Origin: Gordonia alkaliphila | GTDB taxonomy: Bacteria > Actinomycetota > Actinomycetes > Mycobacteriales > Mycobacteriaceae | DNA: 64,000 bases | Assembly (NCBI RefSeq): GCF_023017165.1 | Contig: NZ_JALKBW010000001.1 | Span: 3,410,001 to 3,474,000 of the forward strand | Direction of reading: 5' to 3' | Translations under genes and position numbers: made by a program | Shown: piece by piece, positions 49,228-58,559 of the stretch | Numbering within the stretch: the stretch's first letter is position 1 | How the letters are laid out: every line of letters starts with the position of its first letter | Notes under the pieces: generated by a model | Databases searched by the model: none | Seen by the model: only the letters and a program-made list of their open reading frames with translations | Told to the model about the DNA's origin: nothing

Positions 49228-49755
49228 GTGGCCCATTCCCTCGAACTGCTCCCCGGCCCGGAGACCGACGCCGTGCTGCGCGCCGCCTGGGATCGGCTCG
49301 CCGCCGCCGGCCTGCGTGCGGTGCGACGGCCCGCCTCCCCGACCGATCGCCCGCATTGCACGCTGATCGCAGCGCCCCGAATCGCATCCGACGTCGACGC
49401 CCTGCTCCCCGAACTCGCGACGCATCTCCCCCTCGCCGCCCACCTGGGGCCGCCGGTGGCGCTGCCCGGGCGCGGTCGCTACACGCTGGCCGTCGCCGTG
49501 GTGCCGAACGCGGCACTGCTCGCCCTGCACGCGCAGGCCGCGGCAGCGCTCGACGCCTACGCCACACAGACCTTCGGCCACACCCGACCCGGCCGATGGA
49601 CCGCACACCTGACCTTGGCGCGCCGCCTCACCGGCGACCAGGTCGGCGCGGCCCTGGAGCTGCTGGACCGGACGGATCAGCCCGTCGCCTTCACCGCGAT
49701 ACGCCGCTGGGACGGCGACGCCGCGCGTGATGTCGTGGTCGAGGCGCCCTTCTAG
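49228..49755 (+). CDS. 2H phosphoesterase (2'-5' RNA ligase-like)
   Basis: A 175-residue protein of the 2H phosphoesterase superfamily with the two H-x-T motifs, HCTLI (near 48) and HLTLAR (near 128). Members open 2',3'-cyclic phosphates or ligate RNA; the true substrate is unknown. Start GTG 49228 with AAAGG upstream. Divergent from rpsA; the methyltransferase follows after 39 bp. Confidence 0.85.
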   Translation: MAHSLELLPGPETDAVLRAAWDRLAAAGLRAVRRPASPTDRPHCTLIAAPRIASDVDALLPELATHLPLAAHLGPPVALPGRGRYTLAVAVVPNAALLALHAQAAAALDAYATQTFGHTRPGRWTAHLTLARRLTGDQVGAALELLDRTDQPVAFTAIRRWDGDAARDVVVEAPF

Positions 49756-49794
49756 TGCCGGACACCCACACTCGGGCACCTACACTGGGGGGCC

Positions 49795-50619
49795 ATGACC
49801 ACTCCTGCACCGCGGCCGCCCAGGGTGCTCGGCGACCTCGATTCGGCGACCAGCGAAGCGGCCAGCCGTTCGTGGTGGGACGAGCAAGCCGACGACTACC
49901 AGTCCGAGCACGGCGTGTTCCTCGGCAACGAGGTGCCCGGCGGCGACTTCGTCTGGGGCCCGGAACGTCTCCGCGAAGAGGAGGTGCGCCTCCTCGGCGA
50001 CGTCGCCGGGTTGGACGTGCTGGAGATCGGCTGCGGCTCCGCGCCGTGCGCGCGGTGGATGGCCGCCCAGGGCGCCCGAGTGGTCGGCTTGGACGTGTCT
50101 ATCGGCATGCTCGCGCACGCCGTCGCCGCGATGGCCGACGATCCCGGCCCGGTGCCGCTGGTGCGGGCCGGCGCGGAACGACTTCCCTTCGCCGACAACA
50201 GCTTCGACCTGATGACGTCGGCGTTCGGCGCGATCCCGTTCGTCGCCGACTCGGCGCGGGCGATGGCGGAGGCGGCCCGCGTGCTGCGGCCGGGCGGCCG
50301 CTGGGTGTTCGCCACCAACCACCCGATGCGCTGGATGTTCCTCGACGATCCCGGCCCGGAGGGGCTCACGGTGACCCTATCGTACTTCGACCGCACGCCG
50401 TACTCGGAGGTCGACGACGACGGGAACATCTCCTACGTGGAACACCACCGCACCATCGGCGATCGGGTGCGGGAGATCGTGGCCGCCGGCCTGGTGCTCG
50501 ACGACATCGTCGAGCCGGAGTGGCCCGACGACCTGGACGCCGAATGGGGCCAGTGGTCCCCGCTGCGTGGCGCCCTGTTCCCGGGCACCGCGATCTTCGT
50601 CTGCCACAAGCCGGGCTGA
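49795..50619 (+). CDS. Class I SAM-dependent methyltransferase
   Basis: A 274-residue methyltransferase. SAM-binding motif I is VLEIGCGSAPCARW (near 74-87), followed by VVGLDVSIGML and a motif IV-like FDLMTSAFGAIPF. It has an N-terminal extension SWWDEQADDYQSEH typical of Mycobacteriales homologues. Substrate unknown. ATG start with GGGGGG upstream; a TACACT -10-like box lies 8 bases before it. Confidence 0.85.
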   Translation: MTTPAPRPPRVLGDLDSATSEAASRSWWDEQADDYQSEHGVFLGNEVPGGDFVWGPERLREEEVRLLGDVAGLDVLEIGCGSAPCARWMAAQGARVVGLDVSIGMLAHAVAAMADDPGPVPLVRAGAERLPFADNSFDLMTSAFGAIPFVADSARAMAEAARVLRPGGRWVFATNHPMRWMFLDDPGPEGLTVTLSYFDRTPYSEVDDDGNISYVEHHRTIGDRVREIVAAGLVLDDIVEPEWPDDLDAEWGQWSPLRGALFPGTAIFVCHKPG

Positions 50620-50640
50620 CCCCGGCGAGGGTGAACCCGC

Positions 50641-50660
50641 CGGGCCCGGGCAACGGCCCG
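50641..50660. terminator. Small stem between convergent genes
   Basis: CGGGCC and GGCCCG pair over 8 bases between the methyltransferase and ABC ATPase genes. Weak terminator candidate. Confidence 0.3.
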
Positions 50661-50664
50661 AGAC

Positions 50665-51432
50665 TCAGAGCAGTTTGGACAGGAACGTCTTGGTCCGCTG
50701 GTGCTGCGGGTTCTCCAGCATCTCCCGCGGATCGCCGCGCTCCACCACCACGCCGTCGGCCATGAACACCAACTGATCGGCCACCTCGCGGGCGAAGCCC
50801 ATCTCGTGGGTCACCACCAGCATGGTCATGCCGGCCTGCGCGAGGTCGCGCATCACCGCCAGCACGTCGCCGACCAGTTCCGGGTCGAGCGCGGAGGTGG
50901 GCTCGTCGAACAGCATCAGCTTCGGATCCATGGCGAGCGCCCGCGCGATCGCGACGCGCTGCTGCTGACCGCCGGACAGCTGCGCCGGATAGGCGTCGGC
51001 CTTGTTGGCCAGGCCCACCTTGTCGAGCAGGTCCACGGCCCACGCGACGGCTTCGTCGCGCGACTGCCCCTTCACCAGGATCGGCGCCTCGATCACGTTC
51101 GCCAGCACCGTGCGGTGCGGGAACAGGTTGAAGTGCTGGAACACCATGCCGATGTCGCGACGCTGACGCGCCGCATCGCGCGGACTCATCTCGTAGAGCT
51201 TGCCGCCCCGCTCGCGGTAGCCGATGAGATCACCGTCGACTCGCAACCGTCCGGCGTTCACCTTCTCCAAGTGATTGACGCAGCGCAGGAACGTCGACTT
51301 GCCGGACCCCGACGGCCCGATCAGGCACGCGACCTCGCCGTGCTGGACTTCCAGCGAGATCCCGCGCAGCACCTGCAGGGCGCCGAAGTTCTTGCAGACG
51401 CTTTCGGCCTGCACCATGGGCGTCGCGCTCAT
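50665..51432 (-). CDS. Polar amino-acid ABC transporter ATPase
   Basis: A 255-residue ABC ATPase of the glutamine/glutamate (GlnQ) type. Walker [10 protein letters not shown] (39-47), Q-loop [11 protein letters not shown], signature [14 protein letters not shown], Walker [13 protein letters not shown], and H-loop VVTHEM. It powers the importer with the permease and binding lipoprotein just upstream; overlaps the permease by 4 bases. Confidence 0.93.
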   Translation of the reverse strand: MSATPMVQAESVCKNFGALQVLRGISLEVQHGEVACLIGPSGSGKSTFLRCVNHLEKVNAGRLRVDGDLIGYRERGGKLYEMSPRDAARQRRDIGMVFQHFNLFPHRTVLANVIEAPILVKGQSRDEAVAWAVDLLDKVGLANKADAYPAQLSGGQQQRVAIARALAMDPKLMLFDEPTSALDPELVGDVLAVMRDLAQAGMTMLVVTHEMGFAREVADQLVFMADGVVVERGDPREMLENPQHQRTKTFLSKLL

Positions 51433-52382
51433 CGGCCGCCCTCCGTCGCCTCGGCGCGGGCGAGCTCGGCGAGTTGATCGTCACTCAGCATGCGGCTGGC
51501 CCCCTTGGAGTAATGCTTCTCCAGGTAGTGCTGGCCGATCATCAGGATGCTGGTGACCGCCAGATACCAGGTGGACGCCACGAGCAGCATCGGGATCGGC
51601 TGGAAGTTGAGGCTGGAGATGTCGCGCTGGCGTCCGTACAACTCCAGCGAGAAGGGTATGGCGGTGACCAGTGACGTGGTTTTCAGCATGCTGATCAGTT
51701 CGTTCCCGGTCGGCGGAATGATCACCCGCATGGCCTGCGGCAGCACGACGCGGCGCATGGTCTGCGTCCACGTCATGCCCAGCGCCACCGAGGCCTCCAT
51801 CTGTCCCTCGTTGACCGACGCGATACCGGCGCGCACGATCTCGGCCATGTACGCGGCCTCGTTGAGGCCGAGGCCGATCACCGCGAACAGGAACGCCGCG
51901 TTGATCGCCTGCACGTCGATGTGGAAGAACTGCGGCCCGAACGGGATGCCGAGGTCGATCTGCTTGTAGATCGAACCGAACAGGCCCCACAGGACCAACT
52001 GCACGTACACCGGGGTGCCGCGGAAGACCCAGAGGTAGAGCCACGCCACCGAGCGCAGCACCGGGTTCGACGACAGGCGCATCACGGCGAAGATGACGCC
52101 GAGCACCACGCCGAGGATCATCGCGAGCACGGTGAGCGCGAGTGTCCAGCCGGCCGCCTCGATGATCCGCGTGTCGAACAGATAGTCGGCGTAGGTCGAC
52201 CACCGGTAGGCGTCGTTGGTCGCCGCACCGTAGATGAACAGTCCGGCGAGGATCAGGATGATGACCGCGGCGATCCACTGCCCCGGATGACGCAGCGGCA
52301 CCGCTTTGATCGGCGCGGGTCCCGGTTCCGCGGCCTCGAACTCAGCCGAATCCGGTGCGGATTCACTCGGTGTGGGGCTCAT
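51429..52382 (-). CDS. Polar amino-acid ABC transporter permease
   Basis: A 317-residue permease of the HisM/GlnP type with about five membrane helices. The ATPase-contact EAA loop is visible as [23 protein letters not shown] at 52382 overlaps the binding-protein stop (ATGA). The longer reading upstream lies inside the binding-protein gene. Confidence 0.92.
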   Translation of the reverse strand: MSPTPSESAPDSAEFEAAEPGPAPIKAVPLRHPGQWIAAVIILILAGLFIYGAATNDAYRWSTYADYLFDTRIIEAAGWTLALTVLAMILGVVLGVIFAVMRLSSNPVLRSVAWLYLWVFRGTPVYVQLVLWGLFGSIYKQIDLGIPFGPQFFHIDVQAINAAFLFAVIGLGLNEAAYMAEIVRAGIASVNEGQMEASVALGMTWTQTMRRVVLPQAMRVIIPPTGNELISMLKTTSLVTAIPFSLELYGRQRDISSLNFQPIPMLLVASTWYLAVTSILMIGQHYLEKHYSKGASRMLSDDQLAELARAEATEGGR

Positions 52383-53281
52383 GATTGCGCTCCGTTGATC
52401 TGCGAGGTCTCGATCATTCCGGCTTCGACTCCCCAATGCTCGGCGATCTGCCGGTAGTAGCCGTTGTCGATCAGGTATTGCATGGCCTGCTGCACCGCGG
52501 GTCCGAGCGACGAGCCCTTCGGGAGCGGAATGCCGTACGGGGCCGCGTCGTAGATCGGGCCGACCAGTTCCAGGTCTTCACCGATCTTGGCGACCTTGGT
52601 CACCGCGTAGGCGCTCACCGGCGAGTCGGCGGAGAAGGCGTCGATCTTGCCCAGCAGCAGCGCGGTGACCGCCTGGTCCTGGGCGTCGAACTTCTCCTTC
52701 TCGATCGGCGGCTTGCCGGCGGCCACGCAGGCCGCGCTCTTGGCCGGCACCTCGTCGGTGTCCTCGACGGTGGTCGCCTGCACGCCCACCCGCAGCCCGC
52801 AGGCGTTATCCGGGTCGACGTTGTCACCGGCCCGCTGCACCCACTGCACACCAGCCCGGTAGTAGGTGACGAAGTCGACCTGCTTCTCCCGCTCGAGTGT
52901 GTCGGTGAACGACGAGATGCCGATGTCGAAGGTGCCGGCCTGGATGGCCGGGATGATCTTGTCGAAGTCGGACTCGAAGAACTTCGGCTGCAGGCCCAGG
53001 ACGGCGGCGATCGCCTCCATCACGTCGATGTCGAAACCGACGATCTTGCCCTGCGGGTTCTTGAACTCGTTGGGCTGGTACGGCGGGTTGGTACCCACCC
53101 GCAGTACACCGCTGCTCGCGATCTTCGGCGGAACCAGCGCGGCGATGGCCGGCTGCTCGCCGACCTGCACGGTGATCGGCTGGACGTCGAGCGCCGATTC
53201 GTCGTTGGTGCACGACGTCGCCACCAGCATCACCAGGATCGCGAGCAGTGCGGCGAAGGGTCGCAATGATCCGCGCAGCAC
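52379..53281 (-). CDS. Amino-acid ABC transporter substrate-binding lipoprotein
   Basis: A 300-residue type 3 (SBP_bac_3) binding protein. Lipoprotein signal with lipobox VATSC (Cys24). The mature part shows the family pattern LRVGTNPPYQPNEF and KIVGFDIDVMEAIA. Start GTG 53281 has GGGAGGAG 6 bases upstream. First gene of the importer operon. Ligand probably glutamate, glutamine or a similar polar amino acid. Confidence 0.9.
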   Translation of the reverse strand: MLRGSLRPFAALLAILVMLVATSCTNDESALDVQPITVQVGEQPAIAALVPPKIASSGVLRVGTNPPYQPNEFKNPQGKIVGFDIDVMEAIAAVLGLQPKFFESDFDKIIPAIQAGTFDIGISSFTDTLEREKQVDFVTYYRAGVQWVQRAGDNVDPDNACGLRVGVQATTVEDTDEVPAKSAACVAAGKPPIEKEKFDAQDQAVTALLLGKIDAFSADSPVSAYAVTKVAKIGEDLELVGPIYDAAPYGIPLPKGSSLGPAVQQAMQYLIDNGYYRQIAEHWGVEAGMIETSQINGAQS

Positions 53282-53354
53282 CGGCAGCTCCTCCCTCGGC
53301 CACCGGCCCAGGTACCGGTGAGTTCGAGAACTGAACCTACCCGACGGTTGCCTA

Positions 53355-54770
53355 CTATCGGGCGCGCTCACGCGGATAGCACTGACCTTCCGCGAACTTG
53401 GCGCACACACGCTCCGCCTCATCCCACGAAGTGGTCGCGCGCACCACGACGTACCTGCTGCTGCTTCCCACCACATAGCCGTCGACCACCACGGCGCCGT
53501 AGTGCTCCGATGAGCTGGCGCGGGCTGCATCCAGAGTGTTGAACGCCCCGAACTGAGCGAAATATCGCGCAGAGTCGAGCGGAGGCGGCGGCGGGATGTA
53601 CCCCGGGGCCGACGGATCGGCACTCGCGGTGATGTGCGGCGTGGGCGCCGGATACGTGCGCACCGTGGGCGACGTCGGCGGCGCGGCCGAAACGGGTGTG
53701 TTCGACAAGGGTGTCGGCACCTGCTGCACCGTCGCCGACGACGTCAGTGGCTGCCCCGCGTCCGCTGGGGCGGATGCCGCCTCGTCGGCGTCGCGCCCCG
53801 ACAGCATCATCAGCGCCACCAGCGCCGCCGCCGCCAACACCACCACGGTGCCCACGACGGCGATCAGCGCCGGCACCACCGACTTCGACCGCGGAGGTGG
53901 CGGTGGCGGGCCCGGGTAGTCCACACCCGGAACGCCCCGATCGGGCGGCGGGGCCACCATCGTGTGGGCACGCGCGCTCTCCGGCGTGGACAGCGCCGCC
54001 CGCGCCGCGGCCGCCAACTCGCCGGCGCTGCCGAACCGCATCGACGGATCCCGCGCCAGCCCGCGCGCGAGCACCGCATCTACTGCCTGTGGCACGCCCG
54101 GCACCACCGCACTGGCGACGGGCGGCGGCGCCGGAAACGGCGCTCGCCCCGTCAGGGCCTCGCACAACACGCAGGTCAGCGCATACACGTCGCTGGCCGG
54201 GCTCGCGGGCGCGCCGTCGAACAATTCCGGTGCCATGTAGGCCACCGAACCGATCGCGGACCCCACCTGGGTGAGACGCGTATCCGCCTGCGCGGCAGCG
54301 ATTCCAAAGTCCACGAGGTAGGCGAAGTCGCGATCGCCCACCAAGATGTTCTCCGGCTTGATGTCGCGGTGGACCAGTCCGCCCGCGTGCGCCGCGTCCA
54401 ATGCCGAGGCGATCTGCTCGGTGATGGCCACGGCCCGCGCCGGGGCCAGGCGCTGCTCGGTCCGCAGGACTTTCCGTAGATCCGGCCCCTGCACCAGCCG
54501 CATGTCGATGTACAGGAGGCCGTCGATCTCGCCCCAGTCGTGGATGGGGATCACGTGCGGCTCGCCGAGACGAGCCGCGACCATCGATTCGCGCCGAAAT
54601 CGCTCGCGATAGACGGGGTCACGCGCCAGGTCGGCGCGCAGCAGCTTCAGCGCCACCGTCCGCTGCTTGCCGGTGTCGTACGCGCGATACACCTCGCCCA
54701 TGCCACCGCGGCCCAACAGCTGTTGCAGCTGGTACGGCCCGAAACGGGTGTTGACTCGATCCGCGAACAT
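53355..54770 (-). CDS. Receptor-type Ser/Thr kinase with SPOR-like outer tail
   Basis: A 471-residue PknB-type kinase. Glycine loop GRGGMGEVY (20-28), Lys42, HRDIKPEN (134-141), DFG (154-156). A single membrane helix at about 298-323 is followed by a Pro/Thr/Ser linker and a C-terminal domain (about 405-471, [18 protein letters not shown]) that resembles SPOR-type peptidoglycan-binding domains. It lies 73 bp upstream of the amino-acid importer on the same strand, so it may be co-expressed; functional link is inferred. In M. tuberculosis pknG lies by glnH/glnX, a loose parallel. Confidence 0.88.
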   Translation of the reverse strand: MFADRVNTRFGPYQLQQLLGRGGMGEVYRAYDTGKQRTVALKLLRADLARDPVYRERFRRESMVAARLGEPHVIPIHDWGEIDGLLYIDMRLVQGPDLRKVLRTEQRLAPARAVAITEQIASALDAAHAGGLVHRDIKPENILVGDRDFAYLVDFGIAAAQADTRLTQVGSAIGSVAYMAPELFDGAPASPASDVYALTCVLCEALTGRAPFPAPPPVASAVVPGVPQAVDAVLARGLARDPSMRFGSAGELAAAARAALSTPESARAHTMVAPPPDRGVPGVDYPGPPPPPPRSKSVVPALIAVVGTVVVLAAAALVALMMLSGRDADEAASAPADAGQPLTSSATVQQVPTPLSNTPVSAAPPTSPTVRTYPAPTPHITASADPSAPGYIPPPPPLDSARYFAQFGAFNTLDAARASSSEHYGAVVVDGYVVGSSSRYVVVRATTSWDEAERVCAKFAEGQCYPRERAR

Positions 54771-54821
54771 TCCCAGAGCTTAAACGGTCATCCGTTGTCA
54801 ACCCGAGATAACCGGCATGGC

Positions 54822-57548
54822 CTAATGTGCCGCGTCGTCCCAGGACCGACCGAAGCCGACCGAGACGTCCAGCGGCACCGACAGTGCGATGGCGCCGCCC
54901 ATCTCCTCGCGGACCAACTGCTCCACCGTGTCCCGCTCCCCCGCGGCGATCTCGACGACCAGTTCGTCGTGCACCTGCAGCAGCATCCGGGACGCCAAGC
55001 CCTCGGCATCGAGGCGGCGCGCCACGTTGATCATCGCCACCTTGATGATGTCGGCGGCGCTGCCCTGGATCGGTGCGTTGAGGGCCATCCGTTCGGCGGC
55101 CTGGCGGCGCTGGAAGTTGTCGGAGTTGAGGTCCGGCAGGTAGCGGCGTCGCCCGAACAGGGTCTCGGTGTACTCCTTGGTGCGGGCTTCGACCACCACC
55201 TCGTGCAGGTAGTCGCGGACCCCGCCGAACCGCGCGAAGTACTGGTCCATCTGATCGCGCGCCTCGTCCCGGCTGATGCCGAGCTGGGCGGCCAGACCGA
55301 ACGCCGACAGCCCGTAAGCCAGGCCGTACGACATCGCCTTGACCCGGTGCCGCATCTGCGCGTCCACCTCGTCGATCGGCACGCCGAAGGCCCGCGAGCC
55401 GACGAAATTGTGCAGGTCCTCGCCGGTGTTGAAGGCTTCGATCAGGCCTTCGTCGCCGGACAGGTGCGCCATGATGCGCATCTCGATCTGCGAGTAGTCG
55501 GCGGTCATCAGGCACTCGTAGCCCTCGCCGACCACGAAGCCGCCGCGGATCTGCCGTCCGGCGTCGGTGCGGACCGGGATGTTCTGCAGGTTCGGCTCGG
55601 TGGAGCTGAGCCGCCCGGTCGCGGCGACCGTCTGGTTGAACGTGGTGTGGATCCGGCCGTCGTCGGCGACGGTCTTGAGCAGGCCGTCGACGGTCACCTT
55701 CAGGCGCGTCGCGTCCCGATGCTCCAGCAGATACTTGAGGAACGGGTGCTCGGTCTTCTCGTACAGCGAGGCGAGCGCATCGGCGTCGGTGGTGTAGCCG
55801 GTCTTGGTCTTCTTGGTCTTCGGCATGTCGAGCTTGTCGAAGAGCACCACCTGCAGCTGCTTGGGCGAGCCGAGGTTCACCTGCTCCCCGATCACCTCGT
55901 AGGCCGCCTCGGCCGCGTCGCGCACGCGCTGCGCGAAACCGCGCTCCAGCTCCTGCAGTTGTGCGACGTCGACCGCGATACCGGTGGTCTCCAACTCGGC
56001 GAGCACGAAGGCGAGCGGCAGTTCCATGTCGCGCAGCAACGGCACCGACTCGATGCGTTCGAGTTCGGTGTCCAGAGTGTCGGCGAGTTCGGCGACGGCC
56101 TGCGCGGACAGCATCAACTGGTTCGACGCCGCGAGCTCGTCTTCGTCGCCGTCGAGCAGCGAGAGCTGGCCGTCGTCGCCGCCCGCATCGTCCTTCAGTT
56201 CCCGCCGCAGGTAGCGCAGCGCCAGATCGTCCAAATTGAAGGTGCGCTGACCGGGCCGCACCAGGTAGGCGGCCAACGCGGTGTCCGAGGTGACCCCGGC
56301 CAGCGTCCATCCGCGGCCGTGCAGCGCATGGATCGCCCACTTGACCTCGTGCACGGCCTTGAGCCGCTCCGGATCGGCCAGCCAGGCGCCGAGCGCCTGA
56401 TCGTCCTCGGAGGTCAGCGCGATCGGGTCGAGGTAGGCGGCCTCGCCGTCGGCGGCGGCGATCGCGACGGCCGTCGCCTCCGAACCCACCACGCGGGCGG
56501 CGCCGGTCACCGCGAGCCCGCTGCGGCCGGTCTGCGCGTGCTCGGTCAGCCACGCGGCGACCTCCCCCGCGCCCAGCCGCGTGCCGGAGACCTCGAAACC
56601 GGCTTCGGCTTCGGGCTCGGACGAGGTGAGCGTGGAGAACAGACGGTCGCGCAGCACCTTGAACTCGAGGTCGTCGAACAGTCGGTGGATACGGTCGCGG
56701 TCCCACCCGTGCAGTGCCAGCTCGTCGGGCCCCTGCGGCAGGTCCATGTCACGGACCAGCTCGGTGAGACGACGGTTCATGATCACGCCGGCCAGGTTCT
56801 CCCGCAGGGAGTCGCCGACCTTGCCGCGCACCTCGTCGGCCCGGTTGACCAGTTCCTCGAACGAGCCGTACTCGCGGATCCACTTGGCGGCGGTCTTCTC
56901 GCCGACGCCGGGGATGCCGGGCAGGTTGTCGCTCGGGTCGCCGCGCAGCGCCGCGTAGTCCGGGTACTGCGCCGGGGTCAGTCCGTACTTCTTCTCCACC
57001 TCTTCCGGAGTGAAGCGGGTCAGTTCGGAGACGCCGCGTTTGGGGTAGAGCACGGTGATGTTGTCGTTGACCAGCTGCAGCGCATCGCGGTCGCCGGTCA
57101 CCACCAGGACGCGGTAGCCCGCCGCGTCGGCCTGCGTGGCGAGCGTGGCGATCACGTCGTCGGCCTCGAAGCCGTCGATCGCCATCACGGGGATGCCCAT
57201 CGCGTCGAGCACGTCCTTGGTGAGATCCACCTGGCCGCGGAACTCGTCGGGCGACGACGACCGCTGCGCCTTGTAGTCGGGGAACATCTCCGACCGGAAG
57301 GTCTTGCGCGAGACGTCGAAGGCCGCCGCGATGTGACTGGGCTCCTCGTCGCGCAGCAGGTTGATCAGCATCGACGTGAAGCCGTAGACCGCGTTGGTCG
57401 ACTGCCCGGTGTTGGTCTTGAAGTTCTCCGCGGGCAGCGCGAAGAAGGCGCGATAGGCCAGGGAATGGCCGTCGAGCAGCATCAGCGTCGGCCGCTTCTC
57501 CGACGTGCCGCGGGTACTGGGACTGGAGGACGTCTGCGCTGGGCTCAC
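54822..57548 (-). CDS. polA: DNA polymerase I
   Basis: Repair and Okazaki-fragment polymerase, 908 residues. N-terminal 5'-3' exonuclease (about 20-310; LMLLDGHSLAYRAFFALP, GVGEKTAAKWI). A degraded 3'-5' exonuclease-like region lies in the middle. The C-terminal family A polymerase has motif A (MTADYSQIEMRIMAHLSGD), the O helix (RVKAMSYGLAYGLSAFG) and motif C (LLQVHDELVVE). GTG start. Length close to M. tuberculosis PolA. Confidence 0.97.
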   Translation of the reverse strand: MSPAQTSSSPSTRGTSEKRPTLMLLDGHSLAYRAFFALPAENFKTNTGQSTNAVYGFTSMLINLLRDEEPSHIAAAFDVSRKTFRSEMFPDYKAQRSSSPDEFRGQVDLTKDVLDAMGIPVMAIDGFEADDVIATLATQADAAGYRVLVVTGDRDALQLVNDNITVLYPKRGVSELTRFTPEEVEKKYGLTPAQYPDYAALRGDPSDNLPGIPGVGEKTAAKWIREYGSFEELVNRADEVRGKVGDSLRENLAGVIMNRRLTELVRDMDLPQGPDELALHGWDRDRIHRLFDDLEFKVLRDRLFSTLTSSEPEAEAGFEVSGTRLGAGEVAAWLTEHAQTGRSGLAVTGAARVVGSEATAVAIAAADGEAAYLDPIALTSEDDQALGAWLADPERLKAVHEVKWAIHALHGRGWTLAGVTSDTALAAYLVRPGQRTFNLDDLALRYLRRELKDDAGGDDGQLSLLDGDEDELAASNQLMLSAQAVAELADTLDTELERIESVPLLRDMELPLAFVLAELETTGIAVDVAQLQELERGFAQRVRDAAEAAYEVIGEQVNLGSPKQLQVVLFDKLDMPKTKKTKTGYTTDADALASLYEKTEHPFLKYLLEHRDATRLKVTVDGLLKTVADDGRIHTTFNQTVAATGRLSSTEPNLQNIPVRTDAGRQIRGGFVVGEGYECLMTADYSQIEMRIMAHLSGDEGLIEAFNTGEDLHNFVGSRAFGVPIDEVDAQMRHRVKAMSYGLAYGLSAFGLAAQLGISRDEARDQMDQYFARFGGVRDYLHEVVVEARTKEYTETLFGRRRYLPDLNSDNFQRRQAAERMALNAPIQGSAADIIKVAMINVARRLDAEGLASRMLLQVHDELVVEIAAGERDTVEQLVREEMGGAIALSVPLDVSVGFGRSWDDAAH

Positions 57549-57606
57549 ATCGTCCGAGTGTAGTGAGCCGGTACGACGGTTCGGGCGGGCGGGTGAGGCG
57601 GGCCGG

Positions 57607-58227
57607 TCAGACCGACGGCGCGTCGCCGCCGAGGGTCTCGACCACCACCTGCGCCACCGCCTTCATGGTGACGCGCCGGTCCATCGCATTGGTCTGAATC
57701 CACCGGAACGCCTCCGGCTCGGTCAGCGCCTGCTTCTCCATCAGCAGACCCTTCGCCCGCTCGATGAGCTTGCGCGTCTCGAAACGCTCGTTGATGCCGG
57801 CCACTTCCGCTTCCAGCGCCCGCAGCTCCCGGAAGCGGCTGAGCGCCACCTCGATGGCGGGCACCAGGTCCGACTGGTTGAACGGCTTCACCAGGTAGGC
57901 CATGGCGCCGGCGTCGCGGGCCCGTTCGACGAAGTCCCGCTGCGAGAACGCAGTCAGCATCACCACGGGGGCGAGCCGACGACGGGCGATCTCGCTGGCC
58001 GCATCGATGCCGTCGCGCACCGGCATCTTGATGTCCATGATCACCAGATCGGGCAGCAGCGACTCGGTGAGATCGACGGCCACCTGACCGTTCGGGGCCT
58101 CACCGACGACGTCGTAGCCCTCGTCGCGAAGCATCTCGCACAGATCCATGCGGATCAGGGAGTCGTCTTCGGCGACGACCACGCGATGTGCGTGCGGCTG
58201 GTCCGGTGCGGACCCGGCTTGGCTCAT
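57607..58227 (-). CDS. pdtaR: ANTAR response regulator PdtaR
   Basis: Response regulator of the PdtaS-PdtaR system, 206 residues. N-terminal receiver domain with EDD acid pocket and phospho-acceptor Asp in VIMDIKMP; the C-terminal ANTAR RNA-binding domain contains LIERAKGLLMEKQALTEPEAF. It antiterminates at specific RNA hairpins. The histidine kinase PdtaS is not in the window. Start ATG 58227; the upstream in-frame sequence is the tRNA region. Confidence 0.94.
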   Translation of the reverse strand: MSQAGSAPDQPHAHRVVVAEDDSLIRMDLCEMLRDEGYDVVGEAPNGQVAVDLTESLLPDLVIMDIKMPVRDGIDAASEIARRRLAPVVMLTAFSQRDFVERARDAGAMAYLVKPFNQSDLVPAIEVALSRFRELRALEAEVAGINERFETRKLIERAKGLLMEKQALTEPEAFRWIQTNAMDRRVTMKAVAQVVVETLGGDAPSV

Positions 58228-58288
58228 CGCCCTGCACTCTCCCGGTTCAGCGGTGGTGAGCGCGGTCGTCGACCACGCCGGAAACGTG

Positions 58289-58370
58289 TGCCCCGGGCCG
58301 GACTCGAACCGGCACCCCTTTCGAGACCGCATTTTGAGTGCGGCGCGTCTGCCAATTTCGCCACCGGGGC
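58289..58370 (-). tRNA. tRNA-Leu (CAA)
   Basis: A cloverleaf of 82 bases. Acceptor GCCCCGG pairs with CCGGGGC plus discriminator A. The anticodon stem CCGCA/TGCGG encloses loop CTCAAAA, anticodon CAA. The T loop is GGTTCGAGTCC-like. CCA is not encoded (CAC follows), as is usual in actinobacteria. A long variable arm supports Leu. Confidence 0.95.
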
Positions 58371-58514
58371 TGGTGTGCGAACGCACGCGAGCGTGCGACG
58401 AGACAGAAGTGTACGGCCCGGCTCGGGTCCACCGGTAATCGGGCTCCGACACCCGCCCGATAAAGCACACCATCGACTTTTGTTTCACCGTCCGCTAAGT
58501 TACGTCACAGTAAC

Positions 58515-58520
58515 TTGACA
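58515..58520 (+). promoter_or_regulatory. Candidate -35 box of the CocE-type gene
   Basis: TTGACA lies 39 bases before the ATG; a matching -10 at 17 bases is weak. Suggests a promoter between the tRNA and this gene. Confidence 0.35.
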
Positions 58521-58559
58521 GGTTGCTTCACACAACGACTTTGGGAAGTTGTTCATCAC

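Noticed and set aside
54540..57563. A 1007-residue open frame opposite polA
   Set aside because: It is the antisense shadow of a GC-rich gene; composition is Arg/His/Gly-rich with no domain, while polA on the other strand has all motifs.
58228..58488. Longer pdtaR start
   Set aside because: The extra part is the tRNA-Leu gene read as protein; ATG 58227 gives the family N-terminus.
58515..58559. TTG start of the CocE-type gene
   Set aside because: TTGACA looks like a -35 box; ATG 58560 gives a proper signal peptide.
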